From contig JAJRQL010000109.1 in assembly GCA_024280265.1 (NCBI GenBank), positions 1 to 47,162 on the forward strand: a stretch of DNA of 47,162 bases, given 5' to 3'. Both the position numbers and the translations under genes were made by a program. How positions within the stretch are numbered: the first letter of the stretch is position 1; each line of letters starts with the position of its first letter. The notes below the pieces were generated by a model. The model searched no databases. It was given only the letters and a program-made list of their open reading frames with translations, and was not told where the DNA came from. Positions 1-7,523 of this stretch are shown here, piece by piece. The stretch is from Deltaproteobacteria bacterium. GTDB taxonomy: Bacteria > Desulfobacterota > Desulfobulbia > Desulfobulbales > Desulfocapsaceae.

Positions 1-831
1 ATCTATGCCGTATCTGTCGATATCTTTGTGGCCGGACTTTTCGTCACCGTTAAAGGTATCACCCGGCATCTCGATATCCCTTCCCTGATATCCGTCTCCA
101 GAGAGGTCAATACGCCAGGAATCACCAATTTTTGCACCAAATCGCAAAGTACCATTCTGGGTCCTGTAGCTGGTGTGTGCCCGGGTTTCGCCATTGCCCA
201 TCTCAAAATCATCATTCTGGTCGTAGCGGTTAGCGGTGAAGTCAAAATCAACTATATTTCCTATACCTCCCCCCAGGGCCGCTTTCTGAAAATTGGTGGA
301 AAAAGAGCCAAACCCGAGTTCTGCCGATCCTGTTAATTCTTCCGTGTTTCTCCGGGTAATGATATTCACCACACCACCCATGGCCTCACCACCATAAAGA
401 GAGGACGCCGGACCCTTGAGGACCTCGATTCGCTCTATGTTGTCGGTTAAGATGGTGGCCAGGTTAGTGGCACCAGCTGGACGGCCGTTGATGAGAATCA
501 GGGAATGTTTTGTAATGCCGGAGAATTCCGGACGGAAACCACGAATACCGATCCCGGCAAGAGCGCCGGGATATTCAATGACGCCGATGGAGCTGTTTTG
601 CTTGAGCTGTTCAGTGAGAGTATTGCCGACGGTGAGATCAATTTCCTGCCTGCTGATAACCTCAACTTTTGCAGGTATTTCATTGATTTTTTCTTCACTT
701 CTGGTGGCAGTAACGACTACCTCATCAAGAATGGCTGGGCTTGTATCACCATTTTGTTTTACTTCAGCCTGAACGGTGATCGGTAAAGCGGCCAGGCAAA
801 GGGCAAGAATGCTATAACATTTTTTCTGCAT
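1..831 (-). CDS. btuB: TonB-dependent outer membrane receptor, probably for cobalamin; 3' part outside window
   Basis: The start codon is at 829-831, with GGAGGAG seven to thirteen bases upstream, and the frame stays open for 277 codons to the window edge. The protein opens with a signal peptide (MQKKCYSILALCLAALPITVQA), followed by a TonB-box-like DEVVVTATR at about residues 37-45. The plug domain follows, with GIGIRGF, LILINGRP, IERIEVLKGPASSLYG and GVVNIITRR (about residues 50-160), and then the first barrel strands. Such receptors import scarce ligands across the outer membrane using TonB-ExbBD energy. The cobalamin riboswitch directly upstream is the main reason for proposing a corrinoid ligand; the sequence alone would only support a TonB receptor. 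No cobalamin ABC transporter genes are visible here, and the C-terminal barrel is not seen. Confidence 0.88.
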   Translation of the reverse strand, partial: MQKKCYSILALCLAALPITVQAEVKQNGDTSPAILDEVVVTATRSEEKINEIPAKVEVISRQEIDLTVGNTLTEQLKQNSSIGVIEYPGALAGIGIRGFRPEFSGITKHSLILINGRPAGATNLATILTDNIERIEVLKGPASSLYGGEAMGGVVNIITRRNTEELTGSAELGFGSFSTNFQKAALGGGIGNIVDFDFTANRYDQNDDFEMGNGETRAHTSYRTQNGTLRFGAKIGDSWRIDLSGDGYQGRDIEMPGDTFNGDEKSGHKDIDRYGID

Positions 832-879
832 TGTACATCTCCTCCTGAAAAAATTGCGTTTTCCGGGGGAGCGCAATGC

Positions 880-924
880 AAAAAAAAATCCCCGGATCTA
901 TTAACAAAAAATAGATTCGGGGTC
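880..924 (-). terminator. Intrinsic terminator in the leader of the TonB receptor gene
   Basis: Read on the minus strand, CCCCGAATCTATT and AATAGATCCGGGG form a 13-bp stem with one mismatch, followed by ATTTTTTTTT. It lies between the cobalamin riboswitch and the receptor start, so it is the likely expression platform: with cobalamin bound, transcription would stop here. A second hairpin (CCTGAAAA/TTTTCAGG, about 1012-1036) lies between aptamer and terminator. Confidence 0.8.
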
Positions 925-1051
925 CCTGATTTTCCACGAATACCAATATGTAACGGATGCGCCCTGCTCCACGAGGGGGGACATCACCATCCATACCACC
1001 TGTCAGTCTACCTGAAAACAATTTGTTTTTTCAGGAACTCAACTGTGGCAC

Positions 1052-1235
1052 GATCGATATCCAGACAGGTCTTCTGACTTACCCTCCCTTTCAGCGGCCT
1101 TCCCATTCCAGTGGAACAGTGACACACAAGACCAAAAGGGTTTCTTCAACAATACATCTGAAGGGGGATTACAGCGGCGGGCCCGTTCCGGATTTACACC
1201 GGATTCCCTATTAAGCTCTGCTACGAGCATCTGAA
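1052..1235 (-). promoter_or_regulatory. Cobalamin (B12) riboswitch
   Basis: On the minus strand the order of conserved blocks matches the cobalamin aptamer. GGGAATCCGGTGTAAATCC (about 1190-1208) is followed by CGGGCCCGCCGCTGTAA (about 1171-1187), a variable arm, and the B12 box AGTCAGAAGACCTGTCTGG (about 1061-1079). The length of about 180 nt is normal for the class. It precedes the terminator and the TonB receptor gene, so it should repress receptor synthesis when adenosylcobalamin or related corrinoids are plentiful. Confidence 0.92.
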
Positions 1236-1765
1236 CAATTCGTCAGGAAGATGAATGTATTTTTACGTTTTTGTCAAGAGCAAAAATAACAACTCCAAAT
1301 CATGAGTTCTCGACGACTATGCTGACTAAAAAGGCTCTCCCTTAATTTTTTTTCTCCAACTCCTTTCCCTACAGAGACGATGACGGTGATCTTTCGATAA
1401 GACGAGTTTGTGTTTCCCGCATAACCCTGACCTTATCGTTGAGTAGTTACGGCATGAGCTCTTTACAGAGATACTGTTTTTCGGCAATCAGTCTTTCGGT
1501 AAGGTTGATGGCGTGATCCCACTGATTGAAAAAATGTGCTATACATTTTTATTCTTCAAGCTGGGGGGAAGAGCCAAGCTATCCACTCAATTTTGCCTGG
1601 AGAGGAATGCTTAAATTCAGTACCTCTGGCTGTAGCCAGATATGCGTCTTCTGACAGCAGGCATATTAAAAACTTGAAATAGAAAAGAGGCCCTCAACAG
1701 TTTGTCTCTCTTAATATTAATCAGCCTTTCAGGAAGCGTGAGGTTTCATCCTGACAAAGCGAAAG
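1236..1765. other. Intergenic stretch with no recognisable gene
   Basis: About 530 bases between the divergent riboswitch-controlled receptor and the glycerol regulator. No long frame with gene-like composition is visible on either strand. On the minus strand around 1450-1535 a short frame reads FFNQWDHAINLTERL, which could be a fragment of a lost gene but matches nothing I recognise. Confidence 0.4.
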
Positions 1766-1777
1766 TTTCATATGAAA
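1766..1777. promoter_or_regulatory. Candidate GlpR operator TTTCATATGAAA
   Basis: A perfect 12-bp palindrome lying seven bases upstream of the -35 box of the glpR promoter. The same TTTCAnnTGAAA pattern recurs before glpD (2780-2791, and as ATTCAtgTGAAT at 2824-2835), so autoregulation by the DeoR-type repressor is likely. The assignment to GlpR is inferred from position and repetition. Confidence 0.55.
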
Positions 1778-1783
1778 TATAAA

Positions 1784-1812
1784 TTGACTTTGGTGAACTT
1801 TGTTTGGATAAT
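1784..1812 (+). promoter_or_regulatory. Sigma70-type promoter of glpR
   Basis: TTGACT (1784-1789) and GATAAT (1807-1812) are separated by 17 bases, the optimal spacing, and lie 37 bases before the glpR start. The palindrome at 1766-1777 sits immediately upstream. Confidence 0.6.
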
Positions 1813-1848
1813 AAGATTTCTCTCTAAGTAGATTAACCACAATCCTCA

Positions 1849-2640
1849 ATGGTTACCCCTATGGAAATACTCTCTTCACGGCACAACAAGATCCTTGCTC
1901 TTGCCGGGCAGAGTGGCAGAGTTGGTGTCGACAATTTATCTGCCACCTTCGATGTTTCTCCACAAACCATCCGTAAAGATCTTAAATTTCTCTGTGACAG
2001 GCAGCTTCTGCAAAGAGTCCATGGTGGCGCTGTTGTAGGTTCCGGCATTGAAAATGTGAGTTACGAGGCGCGGCGTTTACTCGCACCTGCAGCGAAGCAG
2101 GCCATAGTCCGATGTGCAGCCGGGCTTATTCCTGATAACAGCTCACTGCTGATAAATATCGGAACGACCACTGAACAGGTTGCCCATTCTCTCAAAAATC
2201 ATCGTGGTCTTCTGGTTATTTCCAATAATGTAAATGCTGTAGAGATAATGAAAGATTTTCTGGGTGTCGAACTCATCATAGCCGGAGGTCAGGTGCGCCG
2301 TTCGGATGGCGGGATTGTGGGAGGTGCTGCAGTTGATTTTATTAATCAGTTTAAGGTGGACTATGCTGTGATCGGTGTCTCTGCCATTGATGAAGATGGC
2401 TCCCTGCTTGATTATGACCTGAGAGAGGTGCGTGTGGCCAAGGCAATAATTAAAAATGCCAGACATGTCATCCTGGTTGCAGATACTATGAAATTTGAGC
2501 GGAATGCACCTGTACGTATCGCTCATGTTTCTGAAATTGATACGATAGTTATGGACAAAACTCCTCCTGCCACGTTTAGGGAGGTCTGCATGGAACACGA
2601 CCTTCGGATTGTTCTGGCAGGTGGAGAGGGTGTCCTGTAG
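1849..2640 (+). CDS. glpR: DeoR-family transcriptional repressor of the glycerol cluster
   Basis: A 263-residue protein of normal DeoR-family length. The N-terminal winged helix-turn-helix (about residues 5-60) contains VGVDNLSATFDVSPQTIRKDL and then LLQRVHGGAV, the family's typical junction. The C-terminal sugar-phosphate sensor domain shows the NIGTTTE phosphate-binding loop (about residues 102-108), VISNNVNAVEIM and GGQVRRSDGGIVGG. In family members such as E. coli GlpR the effector is glycerol-3-phosphate, which releases the repressor from DNA. The position before glpD and the transporter genes supports the same role here. Two close in-frame starts exist (1849 and 1861), neither with a strong ribosome site. 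The gene has its own promoter and candidate operator. Confidence 0.85.
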   Translation: MVTPMEILSSRHNKILALAGQSGRVGVDNLSATFDVSPQTIRKDLKFLCDRQLLQRVHGGAVVGSGIENVSYEARRLLAPAAKQAIVRCAAGLIPDNSSLLINIGTTTEQVAHSLKNHRGLLVISNNVNAVEIMKDFLGVELIIAGGQVRRSDGGIVGGAAVDFINQFKVDYAVIGVSAIDEDGSLLDYDLREVRVAKAIIKNARHVILVADTMKFERNAPVRIAHVSEIDTIVMDKTPPATFREVCMEHDLRIVLAGGEGVL

Positions 2641-2650
2641 AATGGTATTA

Positions 2651-2697
2651 CTAACCCGGCTAAACCGGAAACTTTTTAGAATCGCTGGATAAGTACC
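2651..2697 (+). repeat. Partial copy of dispersed repeat family A
   Basis: The stretch CTAACCCGGCTAAACCGGAA followed by ACTTTTTAGAATCGCTGGA resembles the left part of the fuller copies at 24320 and 37764, where CGGAAAACTTTTTA and CGCTGGA occur in the same order. Only about 45 bases can be aligned by eye. Confidence 0.45.
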
Positions 2698-2745
2698 TTA
2701 CAAATTCTTTTCAAAAAAACACGAAACGAATTTGCAAGGTACTAA
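2691..2745. repeat. 16-bp inverted repeat between glpR and glpD
   Basis: AGTACCTTACAAATTC (2692-2707) and GAATTTGCAAGGTACT (2730-2745) are complementary with one mismatch around a loop of about 22 bases. The stem could act as a weak terminator or attenuator between glpR and glpD, although no long T run follows on the plus strand. It directly continues the repeat-like sequence at 2651-2690. Confidence 0.55.
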
Positions 2746-2779
2746 AAGGAGGGAAGAGTAGAGCGACGGGGATAGACGA

Positions 2780-2857
2780 TTTCACTTGAAAGTTGATTGG
2801 ATTTCGAGTAAGCGTTAATAGCCATTCATGTGAATCTAGTTTCACGTAAGAATGAAA
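2780..2857 (+). promoter_or_regulatory. Cluster of candidate GlpR operators before glpD
   Basis: Three related inverted repeats occur: TTTCACTTGAAA (2780-2791), ATTCATGTGAAT (2824-2835) and TTTCA-N8-TGAAA (2840-2857). The first two share TTCAnnTGAA with the palindrome before glpR. A possible weak promoter, TTGATT (2793-2798) with TTAATA (2815-2820), lies between the first two, an arrangement suited to repression. Centres of the first two sites are 44 bases apart, about four helical turns. Confidence 0.5.
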
Positions 2858-2899
2858 CCTCCCCCAAAAGAAAAATCGTTCTTGGAATAAGGAAGAGTC

Positions 2900-4438
2900 A
2901 TGGATACTCCTCTTTTTGATCTGGCTGTAGTTGGTGGTGGAATTAATGGTTGTGGTATTGCCCGAGATGCAGCAGGTCGTGGGCTGTCGGTTTTTCTTTG
3001 TGAGCAAAGCGATCTTGCCAGTGGTACATCATCTGCCAGTACCAATCTTATCCATGGTGGTTTACGTTATCTCGAATATTATGAATTTCGACTGGTCAGA
3101 GAAGCACTGAAGGAACGGGAGGTTCTTCTCAATGCGGCGCCTCACATTATCTGGCCGTTGCGCTTTATACTTCCACACCACAGGGGATTGCGTCCCGCCT
3201 GGTTGATCCGTCTCGGATTGTTTCTTTACGATCACATCGGAGGGAGGAAGTTGTTGCCTGGCACAAGCAGTGTCAATCTCCAGACAGATGTGGCAGGAGT
3301 CCCACTGAAGGGAGACTATAAAAAAGGGTTTGAGTATTCAGACTGCTGGGTAAAAGATAGTCGTCTAGTCGTTCTCAACGCTCAGGACGCTGCTGACAGG
3401 GGGGCTGATATACGAGTCAGGACACCTTTGCTCTCAGCCACAAGAGAGAAAGGGATCTGGACACTGACTCTCCGTGATAAAAAGAGTGGTCTTCAAAGTA
3501 CGGTGCAGGCTAAAACACTGGTGAATGCCAGTGGGCCCTGGCTTGATACACTTCTTCCGCATATCTCTCATACAAAAACGGCGAAGCATATTCGGATGGT
3601 GAAGGGGAGCCATATCGTAGTGAAAAAGCTTTTTGATCATGAGCGTGCCTATCTGTTCCAGAACGATGATGGACGAATCATCTTTGCTATTCCCTTTGAA
3701 AATGAATTTACCCTTATTGGCACCACCGATGTGGATTTTCATGGTGAGCCGGACGAGGTTAGTATAGACGCCACAGAAATCGGCTATCTATGTGATGCTG
3801 CAAATGAATATTTCACAACCAGGATCGTTCCTGAAGATGTGGTGTACAGTTACTCCGGGATTCGGCCTCTTTTTGATGATGGTAAAAGTGATGCCAAGGC
3901 GGCCACTCGGGATTATGTGCTTACACTGGATACAGGGGAGATGGAAGATGAAGCGCCGCTGCTTTCTATTTATGGTGGAAAAATTACGACATATAGAAAG
4001 CTTGCCGAGTCGGTGCTGAGAAAACTTTCTCCCTTTCTTCCCCAAATGAAAGATCCCTGGACAGAGAAGGCCACACTTCCAGGGGGAGATTTTTCACCAG
4101 ATGCTTTTTCGGAAGAAGTGAAAACACTCATGCTGTCATGCCCGTTTCTCTCTAAAAACAATGCGACACGGTTAATCAGAACTTATGGGACGAAGGCTCA
4201 TGAGATGTGTAGACTTGTCAATAATGATGCAGCTTCAGTGGTTCAATTTGGAGAACAGCTCTACGCTTTTGAAGTGGATTACCTTATTGCTGAAGAATGG
4301 GCACAGACAGCAGAAGATATACTCTGCAGGAGAACCAAAACCGGGATTTTCCTGAACTCTGAAGATGTTGGTCGACTGGAAGAATATATAGAACAGAAGC
4401 TGCAGAAGAAAAATCAACCGTCTCCAATAAACGACTGA
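2900..4438 (+). CDS. glpD: FAD-dependent glycerol-3-phosphate dehydrogenase
   Basis: Oxidises sn-glycerol-3-phosphate to dihydroxyacetone phosphate at the membrane, passing electrons to quinone. The 512-residue length is normal for the aerobic-type GlpD. The FAD-binding fold is at residues 6-36 (DLAVVGGGINGCGIARDAAG, then E35). SASTNLIHGGLRYLEYYEF and TLVNASGPWLDTLL follow, with VKGSHIVV, FAIPFENEFTLIGTTDVD and SGIRPLFDD further on, all typical of the family. The C-terminal helical DAO_C region is present (about residues 390-500). The ribosome site AAGGAAGAG lies close before the ATG. It is the first enzyme of the cluster and is separated by only ten bases from the transporter ATPase gene. 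Confidence 0.96.
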   Translation: MDTPLFDLAVVGGGINGCGIARDAAGRGLSVFLCEQSDLASGTSSASTNLIHGGLRYLEYYEFRLVREALKEREVLLNAAPHIIWPLRFILPHHRGLRPAWLIRLGLFLYDHIGGRKLLPGTSSVNLQTDVAGVPLKGDYKKGFEYSDCWVKDSRLVVLNAQDAADRGADIRVRTPLLSATREKGIWTLTLRDKKSGLQSTVQAKTLVNASGPWLDTLLPHISHTKTAKHIRMVKGSHIVVKKLFDHERAYLFQNDDGRIIFAIPFENEFTLIGTTDVDFHGEPDEVSIDATEIGYLCDAANEYFTTRIVPEDVVYSYSGIRPLFDDGKSDAKAATRDYVLTLDTGEMEDEAPLLSIYGGKITTYRKLAESVLRKLSPFLPQMKDPWTEKATLPGGDFSPDAFSEEVKTLMLSCPFLSKNNATRLIRTYGTKAHEMCRLVNNDAASVVQFGEQLYAFEVDYLIAEEWAQTAEDILCRRTKTGIFLNSEDVGRLEEYIEQKLQKKNQPSPIND

Positions 4439-4448
4439 GGAGAAATGC

Positions 4449-5537
4449 ATGGAGCTTGAGTTACGCAATGTTTCCAGGAAGGTCGGTGGAGAGTTTCATA
4501 TTACGGATGTTTCTCTCACCTTTAAGACAGGAACCCTGAACATTCTCCTGGGTGCCACCCTTTCGGGAAAAACATCCCTTATGAGATTAATGGCGGGGCT
4601 TGATCGGCCAACCTCCGGGAAAATATTTGTACGAGGTGAAGATGTAACAGGTGTTGCGGTGCAAAAAAGAAATGTGGCCATGGTGTATCAGCAATTTATA
4701 AATTATCCCAACCTCACCGTTTTTGAAAATATAGCCTCTCCGTTACGTATTGCCAGGGTTCCCAAAAACATCATTAAACAGAAAGTGGCGGAGGTTTCAC
4801 GTCTTCTCAAGCTTGATAACCTGTTGACGCGCAAGCCCAATGAACTTTCCGGCGGCCAGCAGCAGCGCACAGCTCTGGCAAGAGCACTTGTGAAAGGAGC
4901 TGAACTGGTACTGCTGGATGAGCCTCTTGCCAATCTCGATTACAAATTACGAGAAGAGTTGCGGGAAGAGCTTCCGCGTATCTTTGCGGAGACAGGAGCT
5001 GTCTTTGTTTATGCCACCACGGAACCTTCCGAGGCTCTCCTTCTGGGCGGAAATACGGCATCGCTCCATGAAGGGAGAGTCACCCAGTTTGGGCCAACCA
5101 TTGATGTGTTCAGAGAACCGGCCAATCTTATGACTGCACAAACGCTCTCGGATCCTCCGTTGAACACTTTGCCTGTGACAAAACTTAGCAACAGGATGCT
5201 CCATAAAAGTCATATTGAGATTCCACTTGTCGGAAATCTTTCTGAGTTACCCGATGCGGATTACACAATGGCCTTCAGGCCGTATCACCTCTTTCTTCAA
5301 CAGAGTTCCGATGCCATGATCAACGTAAAAGCCAAGGTGGTTGTTGCGGAAATCACAGGATCAGAATCATTTATACATATTGATGTCGCCGGAATGAGGT
5401 GGGTTGTGTTGGCTCAAGGCATTCATAACCTTGATATAAACGAGACGATAGATGTGTTTCTTGATCCTGCAAAATTTTATGTTTTTGACAGAAATGAACA
5501 ACTGGTTGCAGCACCGGGAACGAAATCGGTCGCCTGA
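4449..5537 (+). CDS. glpS: Glycerol ABC importer ATPase, first of two (GlpS type)
   Basis: A 362-residue ABC ATPase with an MalK-like C-terminal extension. Walker A is GATLSGKT (35-42), the signature is LSGGQ (133-137) and Walker B is LVLLDEP with the catalytic glutamate at 158. The H-loop position, normally YVTHDQ, reads YATTEP, so the switch histidine is replaced by threonine (about residue 191). With glpT next door, whose signature is degenerate but whose H-loop is intact, it probably forms a heterodimer with a single fully competent ATP site. The gene order matches the glycerol importer glpSTPQUV described in Rhizobium leguminosarum. A GAGGAG ribosome site precedes the ATG. Confidence 0.88.
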   Translation: MELELRNVSRKVGGEFHITDVSLTFKTGTLNILLGATLSGKTSLMRLMAGLDRPTSGKIFVRGEDVTGVAVQKRNVAMVYQQFINYPNLTVFENIASPLRIARVPKNIIKQKVAEVSRLLKLDNLLTRKPNELSGGQQQRTALARALVKGAELVLLDEPLANLDYKLREELREELPRIFAETGAVFVYATTEPSEALLLGGNTASLHEGRVTQFGPTIDVFREPANLMTAQTLSDPPLNTLPVTKLSNRMLHKSHIEIPLVGNLSELPDADYTMAFRPYHLFLQQSSDAMINVKAKVVVAEITGSESFIHIDVAGMRWVVLAQGIHNLDINETIDVFLDPAKFYVFDRNEQLVAAPGTKSVA

Positions 5538-5552
5538 CAGGAGAGCTTGACA

Positions 5553-6641
5553 ATGGCCCATATTACCCTGGAGAATATTGCCCACTCATATACAGGAAAC
5601 CCTGAAAATCATGAAGATTGTGCTTTGAAAAAGGTGAATCTTTCCTGGCGGAATGGTGGTGCCTATGCCCTTCTCGGGCCTTCTGGATGCGGTAAGACCA
5701 CTTTGCTTAATATAATCTCAGGGCTCCTTCATCCAAGCAGAGGAAAGGTTCTTTTTGACACTGAAGACGTTACAGGTATGTCTACGGAACAGCGTAACAT
5801 AGCGCAGATATTTCAGTTCCCAGTAGTTTACGACACGATGACGGTTTTTCAGAACCTGGCCTTTCCGTTAAAAAACAGGGGAAGAAAACAGAAAGAAATA
5901 GAGCCCCGGGTTATAGAACTTGCCAAAATACTTGGTCTTGAAAAAGATCTCCACACCAGGGCGCAGCACCTTACCGCCGATTCTAAACAGAAGATTTCGC
6001 TGGGCAGGGGGCTTATTCGCAAAAGTGTCAATGCTATCCTCTTTGATGAGCCATTAACGGTGATAGATCCGCAGTTAAAGTGGGAGTTGCGCTCTCAGCT
6101 GAAGTTTCTTCATAAAAAATTTGGTTTTACCATGATCTATGTAACCCACGATCAAACGGAAGCCTTGACCTTTGCAGATGAAGTTGTGGTCATGTATGAG
6201 GGAGAAATTGTGCAGACGGGCACGCCGGAGGCCCTTTTTGAGAAGCCGGAACATACCTTTGTTGGTTATTTTATCGGCTCCCCGGGGATGAATGTGTGTG
6301 CCTGTGAACTGCAGGGTAATCAGGTGGTTATCGATGGTTATATGCTGTCTCTTGGCAGGAAGTATCCGGATCTCGGCTCCAACTCAAAAATTGAAATAGG
6401 CGTGCGGCCCGAGCATTTAAGGCTTGTTCCTTCTGACAGGGAAGGGCTGCCGGTGAAAATTATAAAAGTCGATGATATTGGTCGTCACAGGATAGTCCGT
6501 GTTGTTTTCAACAACACGAAATTCAACGTTATTGTTTCGGATATGACGGAGCTTGCCGACGGGAACTGTTCGCTCGTGTTTGATACAGAGCATACTCATA
6601 TTTATGTAGATGACCATCTTGTTTCAGGAGAAGAGCTATGA
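5553..6641 (+). CDS. glpT: Glycerol ABC importer ATPase, second of two (GlpT type)
   Basis: A 362-residue ATPase starting at the ATG at 5553, which has AGGAGAG eight bases upstream; a TTG two codons earlier is less likely. Walker A is GPSGCGKT (42-49), Walker B is AILFDEP with glutamate 166, and the H-loop is YVTHDQ (H199). The signature is not LSGGQ but LTADS (140-144), followed by KQKISLGRGLIR. The C-terminal regulatory/OB-like region runs from about residue 240. It is not the unrelated MFS antiporter also called GlpT in E. coli. The last codon overlaps the ATG of glpP (ATGA), which suggests translational coupling. Confidence 0.88.
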   Translation: MAHITLENIAHSYTGNPENHEDCALKKVNLSWRNGGAYALLGPSGCGKTTLLNIISGLLHPSRGKVLFDTEDVTGMSTEQRNIAQIFQFPVVYDTMTVFQNLAFPLKNRGRKQKEIEPRVIELAKILGLEKDLHTRAQHLTADSKQKISLGRGLIRKSVNAILFDEPLTVIDPQLKWELRSQLKFLHKKFGFTMIYVTHDQTEALTFADEVVVMYEGEIVQTGTPEALFEKPEHTFVGYFIGSPGMNVCACELQGNQVVIDGYMLSLGRKYPDLGSNSKIEIGVRPEHLRLVPSDREGLPVKIIKVDDIGRHRIVRVVFNNTKFNVIVSDMTELADGNCSLVFDTEHTHIYVDDHLVSGEEL

Positions 6642-7522
6642 TTGAAAAACAAGTCAATCAGAAGGCATGGTTTATGGTGCTGCCGGTCTTTCTCGTGGTG
6701 GCTTTCAGTGCCATTATCCCGTTGATGACAGTGGTAAATTATTCGGTACAGGATACCTTTGGTAATAATCAGTTTTTCTGGGTCGGGATGGACTGGTTTC
6801 GGGATTTGCTACATTCTGAGCGTTTCCATGATGCTTTTTTCAGGCAGGTCAGTTTTTCTGCGATTATTTTATGCATCGAAATTCCGCTTGGAATTGTTAT
6901 TGCTCTTGCCATGCCAAGGAAGGGCTGGGGAGTTCCCGTCTGTCTGATTACCATGGCTCTGCCGCTTCTCATTCCATGGAACGTTGTTGGTACAATATGG
7001 CAGATCTTTGCTCGTGTGGATATTGGTTTACTTGGTCACACACTCGCTGCCCTTGGCGTTGATTATAACTATACTCAGGATCCGGTTGCTGCGTGGATTA
7101 CCATTATCATTATGGACATCTGGCACTGGACCAGCCTTGTTGTCCTATTGTGCTATGCCGGTCTCTGCTCAATCCCTGATGCCTATTATCAGGCGGCCAA
7201 AATTGATGGTGCTTCACGGTTGTCCGTTTTCAGGTATATCCAGCTGCCCAAGATGCAGAGAGTTTTGCTGATAGCAATTCTTCTTCGATTTATGGACAGT
7301 TTTATGATCTATACCGAACCCTTTGTTATTACCGGGGGTGGCCCTGGTAATTCCACCACTTTTATGTCCATTGATCTGGTAAAGATGGCAATCGGTCAGT
7401 TCGATCTTGGTCCTGCTGCCGCCATGTCGCTCATCTACTTTCTTGTTATTCTTCTGCTCTGCTGGGTTTTCTTTACGGTTATGAGCAACATCGGAGAAGA
7501 ACGTTCGAAGGGAGGTGCCTGA
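6638..7522 (+). CDS. glpP: Glycerol ABC importer permease GlpP
   Basis: A 294-residue MalF/UgpA-like inner-membrane permease. Six hydrophobic segments are visible: residues 10-32, 73-92, 100-125, 150-170, 205-225 and 260-283. The cytoplasmic coupling loop with the EAA-type motif reads YYQAAKIDGASRLSVFRYI (about residues 186-204). It would pair with GlpQ to form the glycerol channel driven by GlpS/GlpT. It overlaps glpT by four bases at ATGA, and its stop lies one base before the probable glpQ start, so the genes are tightly coupled. Confidence 0.88.
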   Translation: MIEKQVNQKAWFMVLPVFLVVAFSAIIPLMTVVNYSVQDTFGNNQFFWVGMDWFRDLLHSERFHDAFFRQVSFSAIILCIEIPLGIVIALAMPRKGWGVPVCLITMALPLLIPWNVVGTIWQIFARVDIGLLGHTLAALGVDYNYTQDPVAAWITIIIMDIWHWTSLVVLLCYAGLCSIPDAYYQAAKIDGASRLSVFRYIQLPKMQRVLLIAILLRFMDSFMIYTEPFVITGGGPGNSTTFMSIDLVKMAIGQFDLGPAAAMSLIYFLVILLLCWVFFTVMSNIGEERSKGGA

Positions 7523-7523
7523 C

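Noticed and set aside
1039-1230. 63-codon open frame inside the cobalamin riboswitch
   Set aside because: The aptamer blocks explain the conservation; the frame has no family similarity.
5553-6641. GlpT as the G3P:phosphate antiporter
   Set aside because: The protein is an ABC ATPase with Walker motifs, not an MFS transporter; only the name is shared.
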